A stretch of DNA of 52,665 nt from Bacteroidales bacterium UBA4912 (GCA_002398875.1 DHCC01000074.1:1-52665), one strand, 5' to 3'. Shown: positions 26,829 to 36,548, counted from the first letter of the stretch. The notes: generated by a model from the letters alone, not told the origin. Numbers and translations are program-made.

Positions 26829-27935
26829 TTGACAGATAAATCGTTATACCAAATAGCTCTCACACAAATAAAAGGTGTGGGTGTTACCCTTGCCCGTAAT
26901 TTAATGGAAGTGATGGGTGATGAAGAGGCGGTCTTTAAAGAAAGTATATCAAAACTGGAAACAATACCACGTATCTCGAAACGACTGATAACTGAGATAC
27001 GTAATTCTGAAGTATTAAGAAAAGCAGAAAAGGAATTGGAATTCGTAACGAAAAACAATATTCATCTTCTTTTTTTTACTGACAAAAACTATCCACAAAG
27101 ACTTAATAACTGCATCGATGCTCCAATTCTAATGTATGCAAAGGGTAATGTTGAATTTAACCGCAATAAAGTCATAAATATAATTGGCACACGTAATGCA
27201 ACAAAATATGGACTGGATTTTTGCAGAGATTTTGTAAAAGATATTTCACAAAGATTCCCTGATATTCAGATTATAAGTGGTCTGGCTTACGGTATAGATA
27301 TATGTGCTCACAGGGCTGCATTAAAAAATGGGCTATCAACTGTAGCAGTTCTAGGCCACGGTTTAGACAGAATCTATCCTTACGTCCATCGTCAAACAGC
27401 CATAGAGTTAACAAATAACGGAGCACTCCTTACAGAATTTCCTAGTGAAACTAATCCTGACGGGCATAATTTTGTCAGGCGAAACCGTATAGTAGCCGGC
27501 ATGTCTGATGCAACTATTGTAATGGAATCCGGAAGTAAGGGTGGATCACTTATTACTGCGGATATAGCTAATTCATATTTCAGAGAGGTTTTTGCACTTC
27601 CAGGGCGTATAAACGATAAAATGTCTTATGGTTGCAATCAGTTGATATCAGGAAATAAAGCATTATTACTTCAGAGTACTGAGAGCTTCATTTCTCATAT
27701 GGGATGGGAAGTTGAAGAAAAAAAGAAAATACCTAAGCAAATTGAGTTGTTTAATGATCTATCTACTGAAGAGGAAAAAGTTTGTAGTTCTCTTAAAGAA
27801 AAAAGTCCAAAACAGGTGAATAATCTTGCAATTGAATTAAATGTCCCATTATCTGAGCTTTTAATGACTCTTTTAGAGTTAGAAATGAAAAATCTTGTGA
27901 CTGCTCTTCCAGGAGGTATGTATAAGTTGATCTAA
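26829..27935 (+). CDS. dprA: DNA processing protein DprA (Smf)
   Basis: A 368-residue protein with an N-terminal SAM/HhH domain (about 1-60), a Rossmann-like DprA core with GTRNAT (120-125) and SGLAYGID (150-157), and a C-terminal DML1-type winged-helix domain (about 300-368). It loads RecA on incoming single-stranded DNA during transformation; in non-competent species its role is unclear. The start appears to be TTG at 26829, since no in-frame ATG exists nearby and the MTDKSLYQIALTQ N-terminus fits the family. recA lies next downstream, its natural partner, with its own promoter. Confidence 0.93.
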   Translation: MTDKSLYQIALTQIKGVGVTLARNLMEVMGDEEAVFKESISKLETIPRISKRLITEIRNSEVLRKAEKELEFVTKNNIHLLFFTDKNYPQRLNNCIDAPILMYAKGNVEFNRNKVINIIGTRNATKYGLDFCRDFVKDISQRFPDIQIISGLAYGIDICAHRAALKNGLSTVAVLGHGLDRIYPYVHRQTAIELTNNGALLTEFPSETNPDGHNFVRRNRIVAGMSDATIVMESGSKGGSLITADIANSYFREVFALPGRINDKMSYGCNQLISGNKALLLQSTESFISHMGWEVEEKKKIPKQIELFNDLSTEEEKVCSSLKEKSPKQVNNLAIELNVPLSELLMTLLELEMKNLVTALPGGMYKLI

Positions 27936-27954
27936 TTTTTTTTTCATATCTTTG
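27927..27954 (+). promoter_or_regulatory. Promoter of recA
   Basis: TTG at 27927-27929 (inside the dprA end) and a perfect TATCTTTG at 27947-27954, with a 17-nt spacer, slightly short. It implies a leader of about 90 nt. No recognisable LexA box was found. Confidence 0.55.
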
Positions 27955-28051
27955 ATAGAGTAAAAAACTATTGAAAAAATATTCCTTTTAAGTACAAACA
28001 GACAAAAATTAAAGTACACCAATATTAACAAATTAACTAATAGATAGAGTT

Positions 28052-29101
28052 ATGGCTGAAGAAAAAGACAACAAAAGCAACAAGAGTGCAGAAAAGATTA
28101 ATGAAAAGAACAGTGAAAAAATGAAAGCTCTGCGCGCTGCAATGGATAAGATAGAGAAAACTTACGGCAAAGGCTCTATTATGAAGATGGGAGATGAAAA
28201 GGTAGAAGAAATCCCTGTTATCTCATCTGGCTCAATCGGTCTTAATATTGCACTTGGTGTTGGTGGTTATCCAAAGGGCAGAGTAATTGAGATATACGGT
28301 CCTGAATCATCCGGTAAAACCACACTTGCAATTCATGCTATTGCAGAAGCACAGAAAGCCGGTGGAGTTGCAGCTTTTATTGATGCGGAGAATGCATTCG
28401 ATCGTTTTTATGCTGAGAAACTTGGAGCTAATACAGATGAATTACTTATCTCTCAACCTAGTAGCGGAGAAGAGGCACTGGAAATTGCAGAACAACTAAT
28501 TCGATCAGCTGCAGTAGATATTATTGTGATTGACTCTGTGGCAGCTTTGACACCTAGAAAAGAGTTGGAAGGAGAAATGGGAGATGCCAGCGTTGGTCTT
28601 CAGGCAAGACTTATGTCACAAGCATTGCGTAAGCTTACCTCAGCCATAAGCAAAACAAACACTACTTGCATATTTATCAATCAGTTGCGAGAAAAGATTG
28701 GTGTAATGTTTGGTAATCCAGAAACAACTACAGGTGGAAATGCATTGAAATTTTATTCTTCTGTACGTCTGGATATACGCGGAAACGGAACACCAATAAA
28801 GGAAGGAGAAGTACAAATAGGGAAACCAACCCGGGTTAGAGTAGTAAAAAATAAAGTTGCCCCACCTTTCAGAAAAGCAGAATTTGATATTATGTATGGT
28901 GAAGGTATTTCAAAAACAGGTGAAATAATTGACATAGGTGCTGAATTGGGTATCATTAAGAAGAGCGGATCATGGTATAGTTATAAGGATACCAGACTTG
29001 GTCAAGGACGTGATGCAGCCAAAATTGCTATTAGGGATAATCCTGAACTTTCTGAAGAACTAGAAGGACTAATTTATGAAGCATTAAAAGAAAATAAATA
29101 G
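28052..29101 (+). CDS. recA: Recombinase RecA
   Basis: A 349-residue RecA. Walker A GPESSGKT is at 83-90. The conserved block from MGDASVGLQARLMSQALRKL through INQLREKIGVMFGNPETTTGG and NALKFYSSVRLD is intact. A Lys/Asn/Glu-rich N-terminal extension of about 22 residues precedes the usual start and is typical of many Bacteroidota RecA proteins. It polymerises on single-stranded DNA for recombination and SOS induction. It ends at a strong terminator. Confidence 0.98.
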   Translation: MAEEKDNKSNKSAEKINEKNSEKMKALRAAMDKIEKTYGKGSIMKMGDEKVEEIPVISSGSIGLNIALGVGGYPKGRVIEIYGPESSGKTTLAIHAIAEAQKAGGVAAFIDAENAFDRFYAEKLGANTDELLISQPSSGEEALEIAEQLIRSAAVDIIVIDSVAALTPRKELEGEMGDASVGLQARLMSQALRKLTSAISKTNTTCIFINQLREKIGVMFGNPETTTGGNALKFYSSVRLDIRGNGTPIKEGEVQIGKPTRVRVVKNKVAPPFRKAEFDIMYGEGISKTGEIIDIGAELGIIKKSGSWYSYKDTRLGQGRDAAKIAIRDNPELSEELEGLIYEALKENK

Positions 29102-29108
29102 TTTCTAT

Positions 29109-29139
29109 AGAGGTTTCCAACAGGAAGCCTCTTTTTTTT
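29109..29139 (+). terminator. Intrinsic terminator of recA
   Basis: A 10-bp stem (29109-29118 with 29123-29132, one G-U pair), an AACA loop and a run of T residues. Confidence 0.88.
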
Positions 29140-29244
29140 ATTAGCTTCATCATTATTTCAAATTCTTTTGTTTTTTTTGAACTCCTTTACTTTATTATTG
29201 TTATAATTTTCCTCTCAATTAATCATAAAAATTTTTTTTAGTAA

Positions 29245-31233
29245 ATGCGCACTCACAGAAATATAACTCAAAAAGAAATAGATGTACTTTTATCCAATGG
29301 CACTGAGTGTTCTAATTGGGATCTTGTACAAGTCAAAGATGGCTTTAATCCACAATATATTAAGAATACAATATTTTCCGGAAAAATCAAACTTGGCGTA
29401 TTTGAGAAGGATTTTACACTTTCTGGAGGACTTAAAAAACACTCAGGAATATACAATGCAGTAATTCACAATTGTACTATTGGAGACAATGTGCTAATAG
29501 AGAACATTCAGAATTATATTGCAAATTATTCAATTGGCAAGAATAGTTTCATACAGAATGTAGATGTAATATTAGTTGACGGAAAAACATCTTTCGGCAA
29601 TGGTGTTCAGGTCAATGTACTTAACGAAACCGGAGGACGTGAGGTTCACATAAATGATAAGTTGTCAGCCCATTTTGCCTATATTTATTCTCTTTACCGC
29701 CATCGTCCCAAGCTCATTGAGAAAATGAAAGCAATTACCGACTTTTATTGTGATAAACATTCATCTGAGATTGGGATAATAGGTAATGATTGTAAAATTC
29801 TCAATGTGGGGTATATAAAAAATGTAAAAATAGGACCATATTGTAATATCACCGGAACAATGAAGCTTAAAAATGGAAGTATAAACAGTAATGAACATGC
29901 TCCTGTTTATATTGGTCGTAATGTAATTGCACAAGATTTCATAATATCTTCCGGATCATCGATTGCTGGAGGTTCTTTTATTACACGTTGTTTTGTTGGT
30001 CAAGCTTGTTTTATCGATCATGGCTACTCTGCTTCAGACTCGCTTTTTTTTAGTAATTGCCATGGTGAAAATGGTGAGGCATGTGCACTTTTTGCGGGTC
30101 CGTATACAGTCACACATCACAAATCCACACTTCTAATTGCCGGTATGTTCTCCTTCATGAATGCAGGCTCCGGCTCAAATCAGAGCAATCACATGTATAA
30201 GTTGGGACCTATACATCAAGGTATTATAGAAAGAGGAGCTAAAACCACAAGTAACTCGTTTATTTTATGGCCTGCTAAAGTTGGCGCCTTTTCCCTTATA
30301 ATGGGACGCCATTCACAGCATGCGGATACATCTAACCTGCCTTTTTCTTATTTGATTGAGAAGGATAACAGTACATATATTTCCCCGGGAATAAATCTTA
30401 GAAGTGTTGGAACAATTCGTGATGCTAAGAAATGGCCGGAAAGAGATATGAGAAAAGATCCCGAAAAACTTGATTGCATCAATTTCAACTTACTCAGTCC
30501 ATACACAATTCAAAAAGTTTTCGCAGGCATTGAGATCCTTAAAAATCTGCAGTTCACAGCAGGTGAAACTTCTGAAATATATACTTTTCAAAGTTGTATT
30601 ATCCAAAATCGCTCATTAAAAAGAGGACTTCAATTGTATGAAATAATAATACATAAATTCCTGGGCAACTCAATTATCAAGCGGCTGGAAAACACCAAGT
30701 TCAAAAATAATGAAGAAATTAGAGAAAGACTGAATCCTCACACATCTATTGGATTAGGAGAATGGGTGGATCTTTCAGGATTAATTGCACCTAAGTCTGA
30801 AATAGATAATCTTCTTGATCAGATTGAATCAGGTGAAATTACCAAACTTAAAGATGTAAACCACGTTTTTCATAAATTGCATGAAAATTATTATGTTAAT
30901 GAATGGACCTGGGCATGGGATAAAATTCAATCTTTTTACAATCTGAAACCAGATACTATTACTGCAGAGGATATTATAAAGATAGTGGAAAAATGGAAAG
31001 AATCAGTGATAGGACTAGATGAGTTGATCTATCAGGATGCACAAAAAGAGTTCTCTTTGTCATTCAAAACTGGATTTGGTGCTGACGGCAATATTCAGGA
31101 CAGAGCTATGGATTTCGAATATGTCAGAGGTGCTTTTGATAAAAACCCGTTTGTAAGAACTACACTTAAACATATTGAAGATAAAAAGGCTTTAGGCAAT
31201 GAGCTAATTGAAAGAATAGGTAATATAAAATAA
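29245..31233 (+). CDS. DUF4954 family protein with left-handed beta-helix repeats
   Basis: A 662-residue protein of unassigned function, recognised as the DUF4954 family common in Bacteroidota. Residues about 60-135 and 175-260 contain hexapeptide-like repeats (IGDNVLIENI, IGKNSFIQNV, IGPYCNI, IGRNVIAQDF) that predict a left-handed parallel beta-helix as in acyl- and nucleotidyltransferases. The middle (about 265-370) is rich in conserved His, Gly and Asn, such as HGENGEACALFAGPYTVTHH and GRHSQHADTSNLPFSYL, and may hold an active site. The C-terminal third is helical. There is no signal peptide or membrane span, so it is cytosolic. It lies 30 bp before serine acetyltransferase, itself a beta-helix enzyme. 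Confidence 0.8.
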   Translation: MRTHRNITQKEIDVLLSNGTECSNWDLVQVKDGFNPQYIKNTIFSGKIKLGVFEKDFTLSGGLKKHSGIYNAVIHNCTIGDNVLIENIQNYIANYSIGKNSFIQNVDVILVDGKTSFGNGVQVNVLNETGGREVHINDKLSAHFAYIYSLYRHRPKLIEKMKAITDFYCDKHSSEIGIIGNDCKILNVGYIKNVKIGPYCNITGTMKLKNGSINSNEHAPVYIGRNVIAQDFIISSGSSIAGGSFITRCFVGQACFIDHGYSASDSLFFSNCHGENGEACALFAGPYTVTHHKSTLLIAGMFSFMNAGSGSNQSNHMYKLGPIHQGIIERGAKTTSNSFILWPAKVGAFSLIMGRHSQHADTSNLPFSYLIEKDNSTYISPGINLRSVGTIRDAKKWPERDMRKDPEKLDCINFNLLSPYTIQKVFAGIEILKNLQFTAGETSEIYTFQSCIIQNRSLKRGLQLYEIIIHKFLGNSIIKRLENTKFKNNEEIRERLNPHTSIGLGEWVDLSGLIAPKSEIDNLLDQIESGEITKLKDVNHVFHKLHENYYVNEWTWAWDKIQSFYNLKPDTITAEDIIKIVEKWKESVIGLDELIYQDAQKEFSLSFKTGFGADGNIQDRAMDFEYVRGAFDKNPFVRTTLKHIEDKKALGNELIERIGNIK

Positions 31234-31263
31234 TTTTGTATACTTGTAAAAAATAGCCCAATC

Positions 31264-32085
31264 ATGACAGAAAGAACTATTGAAATAATTAAACAGTTCA
31301 ATCCAAAACCAGTAGATATCCCTCTAAATAAATGTGAGCTTGAGGAAGTCGTCGAATCACTATATATATCAATGTTTCCGGTTTGTGAATGCAATAATTC
31401 CACCAACTTCAGGGATGAATTAATGGATGCTGCCAAGAAATTACATCGAAATATCGAAAATCGAAAAGGTAAAGAAACTGCTGATAAAATCCTGGAGTCG
31501 TTTATTGAAAGTCTTCCCTCAATTCGTACACGACTATATGAGGATGCTGAATGTTATGTACAATCTGATCCTGCAGCCAAATCACTGGAAGAAGTTATTT
31601 TAACATACCCTGGTTTTTTTGCTCTCAGTATTCACCGTATAGCACATGAAATACACAGACTTGGTATGCCTCTCATAGCCAGATATTTTTCTGAATATGC
31701 GCATTCAAAAGTCGGCATAGATATACATCCTGCAGCCAAAATAGGTAAGAATTTGTTTATGGATCACGGTACAGGTATCGTAATAGGTGAAACTACAGAG
31801 ATAGGAGATAATGTGAAGATATATCAGGGTGTTACATTAGGAGCCCTTTTTGTAGAAAAGAAACTATCAGATGTTAAGCGCCATCCTACAGTAGAAGACA
31901 ATGTTGTAATTTATGCTAATGCTACAATTTTAGGAGGAAAAACAGTAATAGGACATGATTCTACTATTGGTGGAGGCGCATGGCTCACACAAAGTGTTAT
32001 TCCCTACTCACTTGTTTACAACTCAGTGGATGTTAAAATACGTACTGTTAAGAGTTTCAATGAACCCCATGATTTTGTGATTTAA
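31264..32085 (+). CDS. cysE: Serine O-acetyltransferase (EpsC type)
   Basis: A 273-residue enzyme that acetylates serine with acetyl-CoA to O-acetylserine, the substrate of the downstream cysteine synthase. A helical N-terminal domain (about 1-145) is followed by the hexapeptide beta-helix starting at VGIDIHPAAKIG (about 150-161), with catalytic Asp153 and His168 (MDHGTGIVIGE) and the GGGAWLTQSVIP coil. It resembles the plant/EpsC-like branch with a long N-terminus. It follows the DUF4954 gene by 30 bp and precedes cysK by about 130 bp; the pair makes cysteine. Confidence 0.93.
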   Translation: MTERTIEIIKQFNPKPVDIPLNKCELEEVVESLYISMFPVCECNNSTNFRDELMDAAKKLHRNIENRKGKETADKILESFIESLPSIRTRLYEDAECYVQSDPAAKSLEEVILTYPGFFALSIHRIAHEIHRLGMPLIARYFSEYAHSKVGIDIHPAAKIGKNLFMDHGTGIVIGETTEIGDNVKIYQGVTLGALFVEKKLSDVKRHPTVEDNVVIYANATILGGKTVIGHDSTIGGGAWLTQSVIPYSLVYNSVDVKIRTVKSFNEPHDFVI

Positions 32086-32188
32086 CAAGTTATTTATTTG
32101 CGGAAATACTTATTAAGATTATACTATTAAAGATTTACAGAAAATATTTAAAGCTATAATAACAATCAATTTTATTAAAACGAGCATG

Positions 32189-32210
32189 AAAATTGTTCAT
32201 AAACAATTTT
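32189..32210 (+). promoter_or_regulatory. Hairpin just upstream of the cysK start
   Basis: AAAATTGTT (32189-32197) and AACAATTTT (32202-32210) form a perfect 9-bp stem around CATA. It ends 6 nt before the cysK ATG, where it could block initiation or act as an operator dyad. Confidence 0.45.
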
Positions 32211-32216
32211 ATCCAG

Positions 32217-33128
32217 ATGAAATACAATAGCATATTAGAAACAGTTGGAAATACAGCACATATAAGGTTAAACAAAATGTTTCCGAATCATGAAGTATGG
32301 ATAAAACTTGAAAAACAAAACCCTGCAGGCAGCATAAAAGATCGTATTGCATTATCAATGATAGAAGATGCCGAAAAAAAGGGAATAATAAAACCCGGGC
32401 AAACAATTATTGAACCAACATCTGGAAATACCGGTGTCGGACTTGCATTTGTTGGAGCAGTTAAAGGGTACAAAGTTATTATTGTAATGCCTGAATCCAT
32501 GTCTTTAGAAAGGAGACAACTGATTAGTATTTACGGTGCGGAGTTAATTTTAACCCCACGCGAGAAAGGCATGAAAGGAGCTATTGAAAAGGCCGGGGAA
32601 CTGCAGAAAGAAATTCCTGACTCATGGATACCTCAACAATTTCAGAATTCATCAAACCCTCAAATTCATGCCAAAACAACAGCTCAGGAGATTATAAAAG
32701 ATTTTCCTGAAGGGTTTGATTATCTGATAACAGGTATAGGAACAGGTGGTCATATCACCGGCGTTGGTCATGAGCTCAAGAAAAAGTTCCCCAAGATTCA
32801 GGTAATTGGTGTAGAACCTTTTGATTCTCCGATTATTACAGAAGGCAGATCAGGACCTCATGCAATACAAGGTATAGGAGCAGGATTCATTCCAGATACG
32901 CTAGACCTGAAAGTTTTAGATGATGTGATAAAAATCACTAAAGATGAAGCCTACGAATATACCCGTCAGTTGGTAAGAAAAGAAGGTATACTGGGAGGAA
33001 TATCAACTGGAGCAACTATTGCAGCGATAATTAAAAAAACCAGCGACTTGAAAGATAATAGTCGTATAATTGCATTTAACTATGATACGGGCGAAAGATA
33101 TCTTTCACTTGAGGGATTGTTCAAATAA
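32217..33128 (+). CDS. cysK: Cysteine synthase A (O-acetylserine sulfhydrylase)
   Basis: A 303-residue PLP enzyme that makes cysteine from O-acetylserine and sulfide. The PLP lysine is K41 in NPAGSIKDR. The substrate loop TSGNTG is at 68-73, and the phosphate-binding GIGTGGHITG lies near 170-180. I chose the ATG at 32217 (MKYNSILETVGNT) rather than an in-frame TTG eight codons earlier, which lies within the upstream hairpin. Its stop codon directly abuts the stop of the convergent mfd gene. Confidence 0.96.
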   Translation: MKYNSILETVGNTAHIRLNKMFPNHEVWIKLEKQNPAGSIKDRIALSMIEDAEKKGIIKPGQTIIEPTSGNTGVGLAFVGAVKGYKVIIVMPESMSLERRQLISIYGAELILTPREKGMKGAIEKAGELQKEIPDSWIPQQFQNSSNPQIHAKTTAQEIIKDFPEGFDYLITGIGTGGHITGVGHELKKKFPKIQVIGVEPFDSPIITEGRSGPHAIQGIGAGFIPDTLDLKVLDDVIKITKDEAYEYTRQLVRKEGILGGISTGATIAAIIKKTSDLKDNSRIIAFNYDTGERYLSLEGLFK

Positions 33129-36100
33129 TCAATAGTTATTATTTTTTTCAGAAATCTCCTCGAGTATTGTAACTGCATTCTCCACAGTTTCAACATTACC
33201 AATCAAAAGGGATCTCTTTTTACCCTCTTCACGTAGTTTACAATTTCGAGGATGTTCCTGAACATAATTCAGGAGACTTCCAAATGCAAATGACTGATAA
33301 TAAGGCGATTCGATATCCGACACTAGGTTTAGAGACATCTTTCCATTTTTAAGAACTATCTTTTCGATTCCAAGTGGCTTAGCCAGACGCCTTAAGCGTA
33401 CTATACGAATGAGCTCCCTCACTTGTTGAGGCAACTTACCAAATCGGTCCTCCATCCTTATAGTGAAATCGAGGATTTCTGTCTCTGTCTCCATATTGTC
33501 CAGTTCACGATAAATTGCGACTCTCTCTGCATCATTTGGAATATACATAACAGGAAACATTAGCTCAAGATCACTTTCCACGTGAACATCTTGAACATAT
33601 TCGTTTTCTTTAGCCTTTTCACTAAGTTCTTCTTTATACAGATCTGAGAACTCATCTTTCCTCAACTCCTGGACTGCTTCAGTAAGAATTTTTCTGTATG
33701 TCTCATAACCAAGATCTGCTATAAATCCACTCTGTTCGGCTCCAAGAAGATTACCGGCACCTCTTATATCCAAATCCTGCATTGCAATATTAAGACCGCT
33801 TCCCAGTTCTGCAAAGTTCTCGATTGCTTGTAATCTACGGCGTGAATCGGCACTCAAAGTGTACAAAGGAGGAGCAAGCAAATAACAGAAAGCTTTACGG
33901 TTACTCCTCCCTACCCTTCCTCTTAACTGATGTAAATCACTTAAGCCGAAGTTTTGAGAATTTATCACAATAATAGTGTTAACATTAGGCATATCAATAC
34001 CCGACTCTATTATGGTAGTAGCAATAAGAACATCCTGTTCCAGATTCATGAAATCAGAAATTATTCCCTCCAACTTTTTTGGATCCATTTGTCCATGTCC
34101 TACAGCTATTCTTACGTCAGGAATCTCTCTCTTTATGAGCTCTTGCATTTCGTAAATATTCTGGATGCGATTGTTTACAATAAACACTTGTCCATTTCGA
34201 CTTAACTCAAAATTTATTGCATCGCGAATTATTTCAATATCAAAAACGTGAACCTCAGTCTGAATCGGGTAACGGTTTGGTGGAGGGGTACTAATAGTAG
34301 ACAAGTCACGAGAACCCATTAATGAAAACTGCAACGTGCGTGGTATAGGGGTAGCAGTCATTGTAAGAGTATCCACATTAACCTTCATTTGTTTAAGTTT
34401 CTCTTTTGTTGAAACCCCGAACTTCTGCTCTTCATCAATTATAAGTAAGCCTAAATCTTTAAACTTTACATCCTTACCTACAATCCTGTGAGTACCAATC
34501 AAAATGTCGATCTTCCCTTCTTCTAAGTCATTCAGTATCTTTTTTTGTTCTTTTGATGAACGAGCTCTGCTTATATAATCAACTTTTACAGGGAAATTTT
34601 CCAGTCTGTCTTTAAAAGTATGATAGTGTTGAGTGGCCAACACTGTTGTCGGAACTAAAACTGCTGTCTGCTTACCATCAGTTGCCGCTTTAAATGCTGC
34701 TCTGATTGCTATTTCTGTTTTACCAAACCCAACATCACCACAAATAAGTCTATCCATAGGCTGCTCACTCTGCATATCAGCCTTCACATCACGAGTAGCT
34801 TTCACCTGATCAGGTGTATCTTCATACATAAAAGAAGCTTCAAGTTCAGTTTGTAAATAAGTATCTTTTGAGTATGCAAAACCTTTCTCCTGCTGTCGTT
34901 CAGCATAGAGTTTAATCAGATCACGAGCTATATCCTTTATCTTCGACTTAGTCTTTGCCTTAACCCTTTCCCATGCTCCACTCCCAAGTTTGTTAAGTTT
35001 AGGAGATTCTCCTTCTTTACCTTTATATTTAGAAACTTTATGCAATGCATGAATAGATACGAAAACTGAATCATTATTAAGGTAACTAATCTTTATGACC
35101 TCCTGAATCTTATCACCTATAGGCAGTCTTACCAGTCCGGAAAACCGTCCAATACCATGATCCATGTGAACTACATAATCACCGGGCTGTAACTGATTAA
35201 TCTCTTTAAGAGTTAAAGCAACTTTACCGGAACGTGTCTTGTCTGATTTAAGACTATACTTGTGAAATCTGTCGAAGATCTGATGATCTGTGAAACAGCA
35301 AATCTTAAGCGTTTCATCTGTAAATCCTTCGTGCAGAGTTTTGTTAACAGGTATAAAAGGAATCGAATCATTCCTGTCTTCAAATATATGGAATAGGCGC
35401 TTTTGCTGTTTCTCACTGTCACTTAATATATAAATAGTATATCCTTCATCCAGATATTGACGAAGTGATTCTGACAAAAGGTCGAAATTCTTATGATAAA
35501 GCGGCTGTACGGAGGTATTAAAGTTTATTACAGCATCAGGTGTATCCTGCATTTTAGTATCAAAACGGATATGTCTAAACGGTTTGATTGCTGTGAGAAA
35601 CTCCTCTTTAGTCAAAAGATCTGCTTTAACATAATTCACATCATTTGGATTAATATCGATATGCAAATCATCCCCATTAAGCGATTCAACGCGACTTGCA
35701 ATCCACCGGATATCCTCTATGCCGATTATTGATGGAGAAGGCAGGGAGCTGAATAATGAAGAGTACTTATTACTGTTTCTTCCAAACTCCGGAACAATTC
35801 GTATTGTATCGAATTTCTCTTTAGAAAGCTGCGACTCCATGTCGAAATTTCGTATTGTTTCAACTTCATCACCAAAAAAATCAATTCTATATGGGTATTC
35901 AGAAGAAAATGAAAAAACGTCAAGGATGCTACCTCTTTGTGCATACTGTCCTGGTTCGTAAACGTAATCCACAAACTGAAAACCGTAGTCGTCCAATATC
36001 TCACTTACAAATGTTGCGTCAACTTGCTCACCCACAGAAATTGTTAATGTTTGCTCTTTCAAATGCTCTGCCGAAACTGTCTTTTCTGATAAAGCATCGG

Positions 36101-36482
36101 GATAACTTACAATAATCAATGAATTATTATCATCTTGCAGCCTGCTCAATGTTTCTGTACGAAGAATCTCATTTGCTGCATCCAGTTGACCATATTTTGC
36201 TGCCCTTTTGTATGCTGAAGGGAAAAAAAGTATATTCTGCGAACCCATAATCTGTGTCAGATCATGATAAAAATAGCCTGCTGTTTCAGCATCATTTAAA
36301 ATATAAAGGTAGGTATCAGGGTTTTTATTAAACAGTGAGGTGGTAAACAATGCACGCGAAGATCCTTGCAAACCCTTCACCGATAAAACATCCACTTTTT
36401 TCAGTAATGAGCCTGCTGCTGCTACTTCAGGAAGTTTCTCAACTAATTGCCGTAGTTCTGTAATGTCTAAAGTCTTAACCAT
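33129..36482 (-). CDS. mfd: Transcription-repair coupling factor Mfd
   Basis: A 1117-residue Mfd, which removes stalled RNA polymerase and recruits UvrA. It has an N-terminal UvrB-like region, a CarD-like RNA-polymerase interaction domain (about 430-500, GDYVVHMDHGIGRFSG), a RecG-like motor with Walker A GDVGFGKT (near 580-588) and DEEQ (near 682-686), and a C-terminal TRCF domain. I start it at the ATG whose first base is 36482 (MVKTLDITE). A 24-codon upstream extension is open but would overlap the predicted promoter, so it is unlikely. Confidence 0.95.
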   Translation of the reverse strand: MVKTLDITELRQLVEKLPEVAAAGSLLKKVDVLSVKGLQGSSRALFTTSLFNKNPDTYLYILNDAETAGYFYHDLTQIMGSQNILFFPSAYKRAAKYGQLDAANEILRTETLSRLQDDNNSLIIVSYPDALSEKTVSAEHLKEQTLTISVGEQVDATFVSEILDDYGFQFVDYVYEPGQYAQRGSILDVFSFSSEYPYRIDFFGDEVETIRNFDMESQLSKEKFDTIRIVPEFGRNSNKYSSLFSSLPSPSIIGIEDIRWIASRVESLNGDDLHIDINPNDVNYVKADLLTKEEFLTAIKPFRHIRFDTKMQDTPDAVINFNTSVQPLYHKNFDLLSESLRQYLDEGYTIYILSDSEKQQKRLFHIFEDRNDSIPFIPVNKTLHEGFTDETLKICCFTDHQIFDRFHKYSLKSDKTRSGKVALTLKEINQLQPGDYVVHMDHGIGRFSGLVRLPIGDKIQEVIKISYLNNDSVFVSIHALHKVSKYKGKEGESPKLNKLGSGAWERVKAKTKSKIKDIARDLIKLYAERQQEKGFAYSKDTYLQTELEASFMYEDTPDQVKATRDVKADMQSEQPMDRLICGDVGFGKTEIAIRAAFKAATDGKQTAVLVPTTVLATQHYHTFKDRLENFPVKVDYISRARSSKEQKKILNDLEEGKIDILIGTHRIVGKDVKFKDLGLLIIDEEQKFGVSTKEKLKQMKVNVDTLTMTATPIPRTLQFSLMGSRDLSTISTPPPNRYPIQTEVHVFDIEIIRDAINFELSRNGQVFIVNNRIQNIYEMQELIKREIPDVRIAVGHGQMDPKKLEGIISDFMNLEQDVLIATTIIESGIDMPNVNTIIVINSQNFGLSDLHQLRGRVGRSNRKAFCYLLAPPLYTLSADSRRRLQAIENFAELGSGLNIAMQDLDIRGAGNLLGAEQSGFIADLGYETYRKILTEAVQELRKDEFSDLYKEELSEKAKENEYVQDVHVESDLELMFPVMYIPNDAERVAIYRELDNMETETEILDFTIRMEDRFGKLPQQVRELIRIVRLRRLAKPLGIEKIVLKNGKMSLNLVSDIESPYYQSFAFGSLLNYVQEHPRNCKLREEGKKRSLLIGNVETVENAVTILEEISEKNNNY

Positions 36483-36495
36483 TAAAATGAAAGTG

Positions 36496-36503
36496 CAAAG
36501 GTA
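36496..36503 (-). promoter_or_regulatory. Putative -7 element of mfd
   Basis: On the minus strand this reads TACCTTTG, a match to TAnnTTTG, 14 bp upstream of the chosen mfd ATG. The -33 region would fall on the glgA -7 element; no clear TTTG is seen there. Confidence 0.45.
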
Positions 36504-36515
36504 TACTTTTTTTCT

Positions 36516-36523
36516 TATCTTTG
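36516..36523 (+). promoter_or_regulatory. Putative -7 element of the glycogen synthase gene
   Basis: A perfect TATCTTTG, 25 bp before the ATG at 36549. The -33 region is degenerate and overlaps the divergent mfd -7 element. Confidence 0.5.
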
Positions 36524-36548
36524 TCCCGACAGGAATATAAAATATATT

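Noticed and set aside
32193..32216. Upstream TTG start for cysK
   Set aside because: It lies inside a perfect hairpin and adds residues not expected in the family; the ATG at 32217 gives the typical N-terminus.
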